Source: an uncultured beta proteobacterium (GTDB lineage: Bacteria > Pseudomonadota > Gammaproteobacteria > Burkholderiales > SG8-41). Taken from it: a DNA stretch of 48,867 bases. Positions 8,551 through 16,715 of this stretch are shown here, piece after piece (the stretch's first letter is position 1; every line of letters begins with the position of its first letter). The DNA lies in contig CADECM010000002.1 of the NCBI GenBank assembly GCA_902825845.1, positions 15,238 to 64,104 of the forward strand, given 5' to 3'. The notes under the pieces are model-generated. The model ran no database searches. It was not told the DNA's origin and saw only the letters and a list, made by a program, of their open reading frames with translations. Made by a program: the position numbers and the translations under genes.

Positions 8551-9558
8551 ATGCGCAGCCGCATCGAAGCCAGCAGCACGTTTTTGCGGTGGCCCGCCGT
8601 GGCCTTGGTGGTTGCCCTGTGCGGCGGCGCCCCTGCCGTCCGCGGGCAGGGCGCGTCCGGCTATCCGGCCAAGCCGGTACGCTATGTGGTGCCCTTCGGC
8701 GCGGGTGCCGCCCCAGATTTTGTCGCGCGATTGCTCGGGGATCGTCTCAGCCGCAGCTGGGGCCAGCAGGTCGTAGTCGAAAACCGCGTGGGCGTCGCCG
8801 GCACGCTAGGCACAGCCTTTGTCGCCAAGTCGCCGCCCGATGGCTACACGCTGATCCAGTGCAATATCGCCTCCAGCGCGATCGCGCTGTCGCTGTACGC
8901 GAAGGTGCCATACGATCAGATGCGCGATCTTGCGGCGGTCACCCGCATTGGCACCACCCCCAACGTCTTGACCGCGCATCCGTCGGTGCCGATCCGCACG
9001 GTCAAGGAGTTCATTGCCTATGCCCGCCAACACCCCGGCAAGCTGAGCTACGCCGCCGGCATGGTCGGCGAATCGCCGCAACTGTCGATGGAGCTGCTCA
9101 AGCTGCTGGTGAAAATCGACGTCGCGCATGTGCCGTTCAAGATTGCGGCGCAGGGCATTACCGAGACCATCGGCGGCCAGATTCCCTTCAATATTTCGAA
9201 TCTGCCGTCCATCCAGTCGCCGGTACAAACCGGCCGCCTGAGGGCGCTTGCCACCACCGGCTCGCAACGTGCCGTGCTGTTGCCGGCGGTGCCGACGATG
9301 CGCGAAGCGGGCGTGCTGGATTACGTGGTCTACTCCTGGTATGGCGTATGCGCGCCCGCGGCCACGCCGGCACCGGTGCTCGCCAAATTGCATAAAGACT
9401 TCACCACAGTGCTGCGCGTGCCGGAAATCCATCAGCGACTGGGAGAGATGGGCGTGGACGTCTCGCCGCAGACGCCCGAGGAATTCGGCCAGTTCATCCG
9501 TGCGGAAATCGCGCGCTGGGGCAAGGTGATCAAGGAAGCCAACATACCGCAGCAATAG
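8551..9558 (+). CDS. Bug/TctC-family solute receptor 2
   Basis: A 335-residue receptor. The signal peptide is longer than usual (hydrophobic run about 15-28, cleavage near VRGQG). Core motifs: YPAKPVRYVVPFGAG, KSPPDGYTLIQ, AHPSVPIRTVKEF and VPFKIAAQGI, where the usual VPYKG Gly is replaced. The ATG at 8551 has GGAG six bases upstream; GTG at 8548 is an alternative, and the open frame runs further back inside the NTF2-like gene. Only 11 bp separate it from each neighbour, so it belongs to the same operon. Its motifs differ enough from the next receptor that a recent tandem copy is unlikely. Confidence 0.92.
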   Translation: MRSRIEASSTFLRWPAVALVVALCGGAPAVRGQGASGYPAKPVRYVVPFGAGAAPDFVARLLGDRLSRSWGQQVVVENRVGVAGTLGTAFVAKSPPDGYTLIQCNIASSAIALSLYAKVPYDQMRDLAAVTRIGTTPNVLTAHPSVPIRTVKEFIAYARQHPGKLSYAAGMVGESPQLSMELLKLLVKIDVAHVPFKIAAQGITETIGGQIPFNISNLPSIQSPVQTGRLRALATTGSQRAVLLPAVPTMREAGVLDYVVYSWYGVCAPAATPAPVLAKLHKDFTTVLRVPEIHQRLGEMGVDVSPQTPEEFGQFIRAEIARWGKVIKEANIPQQ

Positions 9559-9569
9559 CCCGGGAGACC

Positions 9570-10535
9570 ATGATGCTTAAAGTGATTGGTGTGGCAATCG
9601 GCACGCTGGTGTTGTCGACGCAGGTGGCGTTTGCCGCCGCTGAGTGGCCGACGCGGCCAATCCGGCTGGTGGTGCCGTTTGTGGCCGGCGGCAGCACCGA
9701 CCTCACGGCACGCGTCGTTGCAGAGGCCCTGCGGCCCATTCTCGGACAGGTGGCGCTGGTGGACAATCGCCCCGGTGCCGCGGGCAATATCGCGGCGGAA
9801 CTGGTGGCGAAGGCCACGCCCGACGGCTATACCTACCTCGTGTCCGGCGCGACCATGGCTGCAAACCGCAGCCTGTACAAGAACATGCGCTTCGATGTCT
9901 TGCGCGACTTCAACCACGTGTCGCAAACATATTCGTCGTCCAACGTGCTGGTGGTGCACCCGAGCGTGCCGGTTGCCGGCCTCGCCGAGTTCATCACGCA
10001 TATCCGCAACAGTGCGAACAAGGTGAACTACGGCAGTGCGGGCCACGGTTCTTCGCAGCACTTGTCGGCCGCGCTGTTCAATCATATGGTCAAGGGCAAT
10101 ATGTCGCACGTGGCCTACAAGGGCGGTGCGCCGGCGGCCACGGCGCTGCTGGCCGGCGAGATTCAGGTCATTTTCGCGCCAGTGATCGAGGTGTTGCCGC
10201 ATATCCGCTCCGGCGCGATCAAGGCGGTCGCGGTGTGCGGCAGGAAGCCGTCGCCGCTGCTGAGCGGCGTGCCTGTCATCGGCTCGCTGGTGCCGGGCTA
10301 CGAGACCTCATCATGGGGTGGTATCTCGGCGCCGGCGAAAACGCCTCCCGAGATCGTGAACAAGATGAGCGCGGCGCTGGCCAAGGTGGTCAACCAGCCG
10401 CGCGTGAGGACGCACATGCTCGAAGCAGACAAGGAGCCGATCAGCAGCTCGCCTGCCGCGTTTACGCAGTTTGTCGCTCTTGAAGTCGAGCGCTTGAAGA
10501 TGCAGGTGCAGATATCCGGTGCCAAGGTGGACTAG
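9570..10535 (+). CDS. Bug/TctC-family solute receptor 3
   Basis: A 321-residue receptor with a signal peptide ending near AFAAA (about 24). Core motifs: WPTRPIRLVVPFVAGG, KATPDGYTYL, VHPSVPVAGLAEF and VAYKGGAPAATAL. GGGAGA stands just before ATG 9570; a second ATG follows directly, so the exact start is uncertain by one residue. It is the last gene of the 7143-10535 operon. Its ligand is unknown. Confidence 0.93.
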   Translation: MMLKVIGVAIGTLVLSTQVAFAAAEWPTRPIRLVVPFVAGGSTDLTARVVAEALRPILGQVALVDNRPGAAGNIAAELVAKATPDGYTYLVSGATMAANRSLYKNMRFDVLRDFNHVSQTYSSSNVLVVHPSVPVAGLAEFITHIRNSANKVNYGSAGHGSSQHLSAALFNHMVKGNMSHVAYKGGAPAATALLAGEIQVIFAPVIEVLPHIRSGAIKAVAVCGRKPSPLLSGVPVIGSLVPGYETSSWGGISAPAKTPPEIVNKMSAALAKVVNQPRVRTHMLEADKEPISSSPAAFTQFVALEVERLKMQVQISGAKVD

Positions 10536-10644
10536 GCGTCTCAACCCGTTAACGTCGATGGGCTCGATGTGCCGTGCAAGATCATGTTTCGAAATCAACG
10601 GGTGGAGACACCCGGCGCCTTATGCCGCGGTCATTGGGAGCAAT

Positions 10645-10666
10645 CGCGCCGCCGAGCGGCGGTGCG
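10645..10666 (+). terminator. Possible terminator hairpin after the first Bug operon
   Basis: A nine-pair GC-rich stem (one G-U pair) with a four-base loop GAGC, 110 bp after the stop of receptor 3. The tail GTTCCTTGTG is only weakly T-rich, so termination efficiency is doubtful. The rest of 10536-10776 shows no gene. Confidence 0.3.
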
Positions 10667-10776
10667 GTTCCTTGTGTGGGTGGGCTATGGGGTGGCCGGC
10701 AGTAGTCGGCCACGATGCGCCGCTGGACGGCCAGGGCAGTTGCTTTAACCCGGAAACGGCTGGCGCTTACGAGACC

Positions 10777-11214
10777 TTACCAGCTTCCGACATTTTTCAT
10801 TGATACCCATGGCTCTTGCGGCGCAAGGTGCCCGCCTTTTTGCAGGAGTTCGATGGAAATACCGTCCGGTGTGCGGATAAAGGCTATGTGCCCGTCGCGC
10901 GGGGGACGGTTGACGGTGACGCCGTTAGCCATCAGCGTTTGGCACATCTCGTAAATGTCTTCGACCTCGAACGCGAGGTGGCCGAAATTGCGTCCACCCG
11001 CATAGTTCTCCGGGTCCCAGTTGTGGGTGAGTTCGAGCGTCGGCGCGTGAACCGACTCTGCGGCGCCGACATCGTCGCGTGCCGCGAGGTGCACATTGGT
11101 GAAGCGGCCTTTTTCGCTGTCCCTGCGACGCACTTCCTGCAGGCCCAGCATCGCGAAGAACTTGAGCGATTCCTCAAGATTGGAAACGCGTACCATGGTG
11201 TGAAGATATCGCAT
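10777..11214 (-). CDS. Glyoxalase I-like VOC protein
   Basis: A 145-residue single-chain VOC protein close in pattern to lactoylglutathione lyase GloA, which converts the glutathione-methylglyoxal hemithioacetal to S-lactoylglutathione. All four expected metal ligands are in place: His5 (MRYLHTMVRV), Glu61 (LELTHNWD), His79 (NFGHLAFEV) and Glu122 (GISIELLQ). Length fits GloA plus a short tail. It stands alone between Bug genes, so it may instead act on a related substrate, but conservation of the ligands and of THNWD favours true glyoxalase I activity. Confidence 0.82.
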   Translation of the reverse strand: MRYLHTMVRVSNLEESLKFFAMLGLQEVRRRDSEKGRFTNVHLAARDDVGAAESVHAPTLELTHNWDPENYAGGRNFGHLAFEVEDIYEMCQTLMANGVTVNRPPRDGHIAFIRTPDGISIELLQKGGHLAPQEPWVSMKNVGSW

Positions 11215-11383
11215 ATCGGCCTGCCGGGTTTGATGTTTGCGGTAGTCTGGCCAGAGCGGCGCGCGCTCGCCAGCGTGAAGGTGAAGGGGTGGTAACGAGA
11301 GTGCCGGTGTTCACGTGCCCCATAAACTCAACGGCTTTGCGCCCCGCCAACGGGCTTCGCAGTCTATACGGTCATCTGCAAAC

Positions 11384-11740
11384 TCATCCATCGCGACGGG
11401 TAATGCGTGTCGGTGACGCATGCACTCCGTAAGATCGCATCGGCGTTTGTCCTGTATTTCGAAATCCATGCGCCGTATTCGGTGGCGCGACAATGGTTGA
11501 ACCCGGGCCAATCGAAATCGCGTCCCCCTCGCCGTCAATCCACGCTTCGCCCGTGCCTTCGATCACGGTAATCACTTCCATATACGGGTGCGAGTGTGTG
11601 CCGGTGGAATAACCGGGTGGTGAAGTCTGGATGCCGATGCGAACCGGCGTGGAACCTTTGTCGTCACCCACCAAGGTCTGATAGGTTCGGCCTGTTCCAA
11701 ACTCTTCTACTCGGACATCGTCGATATTGATGATCGGCAT
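11384..11740 (-). CDS. Single-domain cupin protein
   Basis: A 118-residue protein with a small beta-barrel cupin fold. Motif 1 has His49, His51 and Glu55 (THSHPYMEV); motif 2 has His91 (PPNTAHGFRN), giving a full metal-binding set. The frame is open for 24 more residues upstream to 11812, but MPIINIDDVRVEEF is the natural beginning of such proteins. Related cupins occur next to catabolic genes and may be small dioxygenases, isomerases or ligand sensors. The substrate is unknown. Confidence 0.82.
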   Translation of the reverse strand: MPIINIDDVRVEEFGTGRTYQTLVGDDKGSTPVRIGIQTSPPGYSTGTHSHPYMEVITVIEGTGEAWIDGEGDAISIGPGSTIVAPPNTAHGFRNTGQTPMRSYGVHASPTRITRRDG

Positions 11741-12058
11741 GGCAGAGCCTGTCTTCAGGGTTGTCGCTGTGCGCAGTGTATCGAAAATCCAATCAAGTTG
11801 AAACTCGTGCAATCAGACAGCGTCGTATTCCGCATAGCCATCGAGTCGAGCTTCCAGCGCCTCGGACGCCAGACGCGGCGCGACACGTCAAATTCGAGCA
11901 CGGCGGCACGTCGGCGCCAATGGAATTAGAATAGCTGTTGTCGGCATCGGTGCGGTGCGTCCGGCGGCCCGCGAGTTCGCGGCAGCATTCGCGTGCTTTG
12001 CGAAGAGGGCGTCCGGCCGGTCGACCCGGCGCCCAAATAACCAGCGGCGGAGGAGCGG
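11741..12058. other. 318-bp gap between divergent cupin and Bug genes
   Basis: No intact gene is visible. It separates the minus-strand cupin from the plus-strand receptor 4 and must hold their promoters, but no clear -35/-10 pair stands out. The left part (11813-11929) reads on the minus strand like the C-terminus of a lost protein. Confidence 0.6.
11813..11929 (-). pseudogene. Possible C-terminal remnant of an unidentified gene
   Basis: The minus strand encodes ASEALEARLDGYAEYDAV followed by a stop at 11813-11815, and in a different frame just upstream AAVLEFDVSRR. The two pieces read like consecutive parts of one protein split by a frameshift, with an in-frame TAA further upstream. The family is not recognised. 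Charged helical patterns can occur by chance in GC-rich DNA, so this is tentative. Confidence 0.25.
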
Positions 12059-13045
12059 ATGAGATCACTACGTGGCGTTCGATTTGCCTTGGCGCTGGCC
12101 GGGCTGTGTGCTTGCGTGTCGGCGCATGGCGCGGTCGCACCCGAGGTGTCGGCTTATCCCGCCAAACCGGTGCGGATGATCGTGCCCTTTGCGCCCGGCG
12201 GCACCAACGACATCCTGGGGCGCATGGTTGCCAACCATCTCGGCACGCGTCTGGGTCAAACCTTCATCGTGGACAATCGGCCGGGGGCCGATGGCGCGAT
12301 CGGCACTGAATATGTCATGAAGGCGAACCCGGACGGCTATACCTTGATCGTTTTGTCCGCCGCCTATGCCATGAATCCCGCTGTTCGCAAGCTGCCCTAT
12401 GATCCGCAAACGGCTGTCGAATTTATCATCGGGCTCGGCTCGGGGCCGACTGTGCTGTCGGTAGGTCCGTCGATGCCCGTGGATTCAGCGAAGGCGTTGT
12501 TCGCCGTCGCCAAGAGCAAGCCGGGCCAGGTCATCTTCAGCACCTCGGGCGGATTCCAGTACTTCGCCACCGCGCTGTTGCAAACGCTATCAGGGCAAAA
12601 GTTCAATATCGTGCTGTACAAGGGCACGGCGCCGGCCCTGGTCGATGTCATCGGCGGCCAGACGCACGCGAGCATCGCGCCCATCCTGCCCTCCCAACCG
12701 CATTTCAAGACCGGCAAGCTCAGGCCACTCGCGATGGGAACGTTAAAGCGCAGCGCCATGTTGCCTGATTTGCCCACGCTGGACGAACTCGGGGTGAAGG
12801 GTTTCGATGCCGCCAACTGGTACACGATCGCTGTCACACCCGGGACCCCGAAAGGGGTCACCGACAAATTGTATGCGGAAGCCGCCGCCTACATGCGGTC
12901 GCCGGAGACGCTGAAGACTTTGACCAGCATGGGCGTCGAAGTGGAAGTGCGGTCGACCGCGGAAGTGCGCAAGTTCGTGCGCGATGAAATCGTGAAGTGG
13001 CGCCAGGTGGCGATCGATGCCAGGATGCCGCGCGAAGGCAAGTGA
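12059..13045 (+). CDS. Bug/TctC-family solute receptor 4
   Basis: A 328-residue receptor with a signal peptide (hydrophobic run 9-20, cleavage near SAHG). Core motifs: YPAKPVRMIVPFAPGGTND, KANPDGYTLIV, and VLYKGTAPALVDVIGG. The stretch VEFIIGLGSGPTVLSVGP departs from the usual D-F-x-P-I/V strand, so ligand specificity may differ. A strong GGAGGAG precedes ATG 12059. The following lactonase gene is on the same strand 131 bp later, which suggests a linked role in lactone or sugar-acid use (inference). Confidence 0.93.
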   Translation: MRSLRGVRFALALAGLCACVSAHGAVAPEVSAYPAKPVRMIVPFAPGGTNDILGRMVANHLGTRLGQTFIVDNRPGADGAIGTEYVMKANPDGYTLIVLSAAYAMNPAVRKLPYDPQTAVEFIIGLGSGPTVLSVGPSMPVDSAKALFAVAKSKPGQVIFSTSGGFQYFATALLQTLSGQKFNIVLYKGTAPALVDVIGGQTHASIAPILPSQPHFKTGKLRPLAMGTLKRSAMLPDLPTLDELGVKGFDAANWYTIAVTPGTPKGVTDKLYAEAAAYMRSPETLKTLTSMGVEVEVRSTAEVRKFVRDEIVKWRQVAIDARMPREGK

Positions 13046-13176
13046 GGGACGTTGATTCAAGCGGTGCCGGCGAAGGCGCGCAATTTTCCGGCCGGTGGGC
13101 CGTTTGCAGGCGATGTCCCGGGAATCGGCCGCGCGGGTGAGGCCGCTGTAAACAGGATGCAGAGGAGGATGGTATC

Positions 13177-14346
13177 GTGAACGCCAGAGTAGTGCTCTAC
13201 AGCGCAGTCGACGACGAAGTCACGCAGTACGACGTGGATGTCGAGGCCGCTACCCTTACACCGCGCGGTTCCATCCGCGCGCCTTCGTTCGTGCAAGAGG
13301 GATGGGTGCATCCGTCGCGCACACATCTATACCTGACCACCAGCAATCGCGGCCCGGGGCTGAAGGCGGACATGAACCACGTCAGCGCGTACCGCATCGA
13401 CGCGGCGACCGGCCGCCTTGCGCCCGACGGATCGCCGCAGCCGCTGCCGCATCGCGCGGTCAACGTCTGTCTCGATCCGGCGGGCAACTACGCGATCAAC
13501 GCGCACAATCTGCCGCAGAGCGGGCTGACCATCCACGGCATCCGTGGCGACGGCACGCTGGGTTCGCAAGTCGGGCAGGCCGCGGGCCTCGAGTTCGGTC
13601 CCTATCCGCACCAGGTCAGGGTGGCGCCGTCGGGGCGCACGGTCGTGGTTGTCGACCGCGGCAACAAGGCAGAACACGGCAAGGCCGAGGATCCGGGCGC
13701 GCTGCGGGCTTTTGCCTTCGAGAACGGCGTGCTGTCGAATCCCCAGGTGGTCGCGCCCAACGGCGGTTACGGTTTCGGCCCGCGTCACGTTGATTTTCAT
13801 CCGGAGAAACCCTGGATGTACGTGTCGGACGAGAAGCGCAGCCTGCTCTACATGTTCCGCATGCCCGGGGACCGCATCGAGTCCGAAGCGGCATATACCT
13901 GCGATATTCTCCATGATCGCGCCAACGCCAGGCCCCGCCAGCAGCCGAGCACCATCCACCTGCACCCGAACGGGCGCTTCGTTTACATCGCGAACCGCGC
14001 CGATCATACGGTCGATTTCAACGGCAGGAAGGTCTTCGGCGGCGGCGAGAACACGATCACGGCCTTCGCCATCGATGCAGCGACCGGCGAGCCCCGGCTC
14101 ATTCAGCACGCCGACACGCACGCGTTCCACGTGCGCACGTTTGCCTTTGATCCGGGCGGGCGCCTGATGGTCACCGCGAGCATCAAGCCGATGAACGTGC
14201 GCGAAGGCAACGACGTGAAGACGGTATCGGCGAGGTTGTCGGTATTTCGCTGCGGCGCGGACGGCAGGCTCGATTTCGTGCGCGCCTACGACGTCGACGC
14301 AACGGGCAAAACGCATTACTGGATGACGGTCGTCGGTCTCGATTAG
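13177..14346 (+). CDS. Lactonase-family beta-propeller protein
   Basis: A 389-residue protein of the seven-bladed propeller lactonase family (6-phosphogluconolactonase/muconate lactonizing type). Repeated blade signatures are visible, for example VSAYRIDAATGRL, VNVCLDPAGNYAIN, PHQVRVAPSGRTVVV, PRHVDFHPEKPWMYV, STIHLHPNGRFVYIANR and ITAFAIDAATGEPR. There is no signal peptide, so it is probably cytoplasmic. The start is GTG 13177 with AGAGGAGG eight bases upstream; the nearer ATG at 13169 runs into a stop within four codons. The natural substrate cannot be read from sequence. The upstream receptor could import the precursor acid or lactone. Confidence 0.88.
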   Translation: MNARVVLYSAVDDEVTQYDVDVEAATLTPRGSIRAPSFVQEGWVHPSRTHLYLTTSNRGPGLKADMNHVSAYRIDAATGRLAPDGSPQPLPHRAVNVCLDPAGNYAINAHNLPQSGLTIHGIRGDGTLGSQVGQAAGLEFGPYPHQVRVAPSGRTVVVVDRGNKAEHGKAEDPGALRAFAFENGVLSNPQVVAPNGGYGFGPRHVDFHPEKPWMYVSDEKRSLLYMFRMPGDRIESEAAYTCDILHDRANARPRQQPSTIHLHPNGRFVYIANRADHTVDFNGRKVFGGGENTITAFAIDAATGEPRLIQHADTHAFHVRTFAFDPGGRLMVTASIKPMNVREGNDVKTVSARLSVFRCGADGRLDFVRAYDVDATGKTHYWMTVVGLD

Positions 14347-14388
14347 TCCATGGGCCGGAACAAAAGGAGCACGAGCGTTTCAGCCATG

Positions 14389-14417
14389 CCTGATCGCTGC
14401 CGCGGCCCGCAATCAGG
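14389..14417. terminator. Possible bidirectional terminator between convergent genes
   Basis: CCTGAT (14389-14394) pairs with ATCAGG (14412-14417) around a GC-rich interior, between the convergent lactonase and cupin genes. No T-run flanks it, and the right arm overlaps the cupin stop codon, so this is weak. Confidence 0.25.
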
Positions 14418-14829
14418 TTACGGCCGATGGCGCGGCGTTGTAATCCGCGTCTGACACGTGCTCGAACCAGGCCGTGCCTTCACCTTTGTCGTTCAGCTCC
14501 GACATCGCGAGATGCGAAAACAGTTTGCCCGGGGCGGAACCGTGCCAGTGACGGACGTTCGGCGGGATGATGACGGTATCGCCGGCACGGATTTCCTGAA
14601 CCTGCTCGCCCTCCCGCTGCACGCGGCCTGCGCCGGACAGGCAGAACAGCGTCTGGCCGACCGGGTGACTGTGCCATGCGGTGCGGCCGCCAGGGGTAAA
14701 GGTAACAACCGAGGCGCGCATGCGGGACGGCGTTGTGCCGGCCACCACTTCGTCTGAAAGCACGGTTCCGGTAAAGTTGGCCGGCGATGCGGTATTGGTC
14801 TTGCGTTGGGCGGAGCGGATGACTTTCAT
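14413..14829 (-). CDS. Cupin protein (carboxymuconolactone-type association)
   Basis: A 138-residue cupin. Motif 1 supplies His53, His55 and Gln59 (WHSHPVGQ); motif 2 supplies His94 and His96 (PPNVRHWHG). The pattern GGRTAWHSHPVGQTLFCLSGAGRVQREG is characteristic of quercetin-dioxygenase-like small cupins often found fused to or beside carboxymuconolactone decarboxylases. GGAGACCACC before ATG 14829 fits a ribosome site. The role is probably in catabolism, but the reaction is unknown. Confidence 0.85.
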   Translation of the reverse strand: MKVIRSAQRKTNTASPANFTGTVLSDEVVAGTTPSRMRASVVTFTPGGRTAWHSHPVGQTLFCLSGAGRVQREGEQVQEIRAGDTVIIPPNVRHWHGSAPGKLFSHLAMSELNDKGEGTAWFEHVSDADYNAAPSAVT

Positions 14830-15413
14830 GGTGGTCTCCTTCGGGTGTTGGTGACGAATAGTCTATAACGTTGTGCCTGCACGGACTACGGTTCAAGACA
14901 GTGCCGCAGACATGGCGCCATTCCCCTGTTGATGCGCCGGCAAGGGATGGACGGTATGCGAAGAAGCGGTCCTGCGCGGGGGTGTCACTTGCCCCGGACA
15001 TCAAGTCCAGGCGCTGAGCGCCAGTGCCACTTCAACTTTAGCAAGCTGACCGTCAACGCGTTCGATCCGCGTTTGCATGCGGCAGGGCTTGCGTGCGCTG
15101 CTCCCGGTTTGCGTGCAATGATATTATGTAACCTATTGTTTTTATTAATACTTCCTGAAACGTATGCCTGCCAGCAACTCCGCCCGGTTGAGCGCGCTGG
15201 GGTCATGCAGATAACTGCTGCATGTCGCCGTGTTGCCGGCCCCCGGCATCGATGTCCGCGGGATTGGGCCTGCATGCACGACATGACGTTGCGCGAAAAA
15301 TTCTGAGCGGCGCCGCGGCGGTCACGCGGATCGTGAATGGTTCGCGAAGACGTTATCATCGCCAAACCCTGACGTCGTCTGGCGCATCAGTGTGGCGAAC
15401 CGCGGAGAAACCC
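14830..15413. other. 584-bp intergenic region
   Basis: The longest gene-free stretch in the window, between the divergent cupin and M20 amidohydrolase genes. Open frames exist on both strands (about 14929-15306 plus, 14985-15365 minus) but have no ribosome site and no recognisable product. An AT-rich island at about 15117-15165 contains an IHF-like site and is the most likely promoter region. I see no tRNA, riboswitch or repeat. Confidence 0.6.
15129..15141 (-). promoter_or_regulatory. IHF-like site in the long intergenic region
   Basis: The minus strand reads AAACAATAGGTTA, one mismatch from WATCAANNNNTTR, within an AT-rich island of about 45 bp upstream of the M20 amidohydrolase. Weak on its own; supported by similarity to the other sites in the window. 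Confidence 0.3.
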
Positions 15414-16604
15414 ATGGCAGAAATCGAATCCATTGCCTGCATGCAGGAAGAAATGGCGCGCTGGCGGCAGGACTTTCATGCGCATCCGGAACTGGGCTTT
15501 GAAGAGAATCGTACGGCGGACATCGTCGCGGCAAAGCTGCGCGAATATGGCCTTGAGGTTCACCGCGGTGTCGGCAAAACCGGGGTGGTGGGCGTGCTGC
15601 GCGCCGGCAATGGCACACGTTCAGTGGGATTGCGCGCGGACATGGATGCCTTGCCGGTACACGAAGCGAATAACTTCGCCCATCGCTCGACGCACGATGG
15701 CCGTATGCATGCGTGCGGGCATGATGGGCATACCACCATGCTGTTGGGCGCCGCCAAATACCTCGCCGAAACGCGCCGCTTCGACGGCGTGGTGAATTTC
15801 ATTTTCCAGCCCGCGGAGGAAGGCCTGGGCGGCGCGCGCGCGATGATCGCGGACGGCCTGTTCAAGAAATTTCCCTGTGATGCCATTTTCGGCATGCACA
15901 ACCGGCCCGGTCTGCCGCTGGGCCAGTTTGCGGTGAGGGCCGGGCCGATGATGGCGGGCGGCGCGTTTTTCGACATCCATGTCACCGGCAAGGGCGCGCA
16001 TGGCGCGCGGCCGGAGGCCGGCATCGATCCGGTGCTGGTGGCTTCGCACATTGCGATTGCCCTGCAGAGCATCGTCTCGCGTAATGTGCGGCCGCTGGAT
16101 GCCGCGGTGCTGTCGGTGACCCGGATCAGCGGCGGCGACGCCTACAATGTGATTCCGCAGACGGCGCAGCTCGCGGGCACGGTGCGCGCGTTCACGCCGG
16201 CAGTGATGACGCTGGTCGAAACCGCCATGCGGCGCGTGGTGAAGGGCACTGCCGAGGCCTTCGGCGCCACGGCGGAACTCGACTTTCGCCTGACCTTTGC
16301 GCCCACGGTCAATGACGCGCAGGCAGCGGAATTTGTAGCGGGCGTGTGCGCCGAAGTGGTTGGCGGCGAGAACGTAAACCGCAATCCGAATCTGATCGTC
16401 GCTTCCGAGGATTTTTCGTTCATGCTGGAACAGGTGCCAGGCTGCTACTTCAATATCGGCAATGGCGCCGGCGAGGGCGCGTGCGAGGTGCACAACCCCG
16501 CGTACGATTTCAACGATGGCGCGCTTGCCCTGGGCGCGAGCGTGTTCGCGCGCATTGTCGAGACGCGGCTGGCGAAGGAAAGGCAAGCCGCACGTGGCGG
16601 TTGA
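15414..16604 (+). CDS. M20-family amidohydrolase (hippurate hydrolase-like)
   Basis: A 396-residue cytoplasmic metallohydrolase that removes acyl groups from N-acyl amino acids or similar amides. Metal-binding residues are visible: FHAHPELGFEE near 21-31, Asp in GLRADMDALPV (73-82), CGHDGH (101-106) and the Glu pair in FQPAEEGLGGA (135-136); SEDFSFM near the end supplies another ligand segment. The dimerisation (lid) domain spans about 185-295. ATG 15414 follows GGAGAAACCC; the frame is open 64 codons further but without family similarity. Substrates in this family include hippurate, indole-acetyl amino acids and N-acetyl amino acids, so the exact one is open. Confidence 0.92.
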   Translation: MAEIESIACMQEEMARWRQDFHAHPELGFEENRTADIVAAKLREYGLEVHRGVGKTGVVGVLRAGNGTRSVGLRADMDALPVHEANNFAHRSTHDGRMHACGHDGHTTMLLGAAKYLAETRRFDGVVNFIFQPAEEGLGGARAMIADGLFKKFPCDAIFGMHNRPGLPLGQFAVRAGPMMAGGAFFDIHVTGKGAHGARPEAGIDPVLVASHIAIALQSIVSRNVRPLDAAVLSVTRISGGDAYNVIPQTAQLAGTVRAFTPAVMTLVETAMRRVVKGTAEAFGATAELDFRLTFAPTVNDAQAAEFVAGVCAEVVGGENVNRNPNLIVASEDFSFMLEQVPGCYFNIGNGAGEGACEVHNPAYDFNDGALALGASVFARIVETRLAKERQAARGG

Positions 16605-16715
16605 ACGGCAGGGCGGCAGCATTTTTTCCGTGGCGGGGAGGCGGAGAACCGATCGCCGGACGCCCTTTCGCGCCGCGCCCGGCCGTCAAGCCGCAATCAA
16701 GGGGCAGTTCCCACG

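Noticed and set aside
10777..11295. Plus-strand open frame (159 codons) opposite the glyoxalase-like gene
   Set aside because: The minus-strand gene has all four metal ligands; the opposite frame is a shadow.
13327..14316. Minus-strand open frame opposite the lactonase gene (329 codons)
   Set aside because: Antisense shadow of a gene with clear propeller repeats; no recognisable protein motif.
14929..15365. Two overlapping open frames of about 125 codons in the long intergenic region
   Set aside because: No ribosome sites, no recognised motifs and low protein-like character; best left as non-coding.
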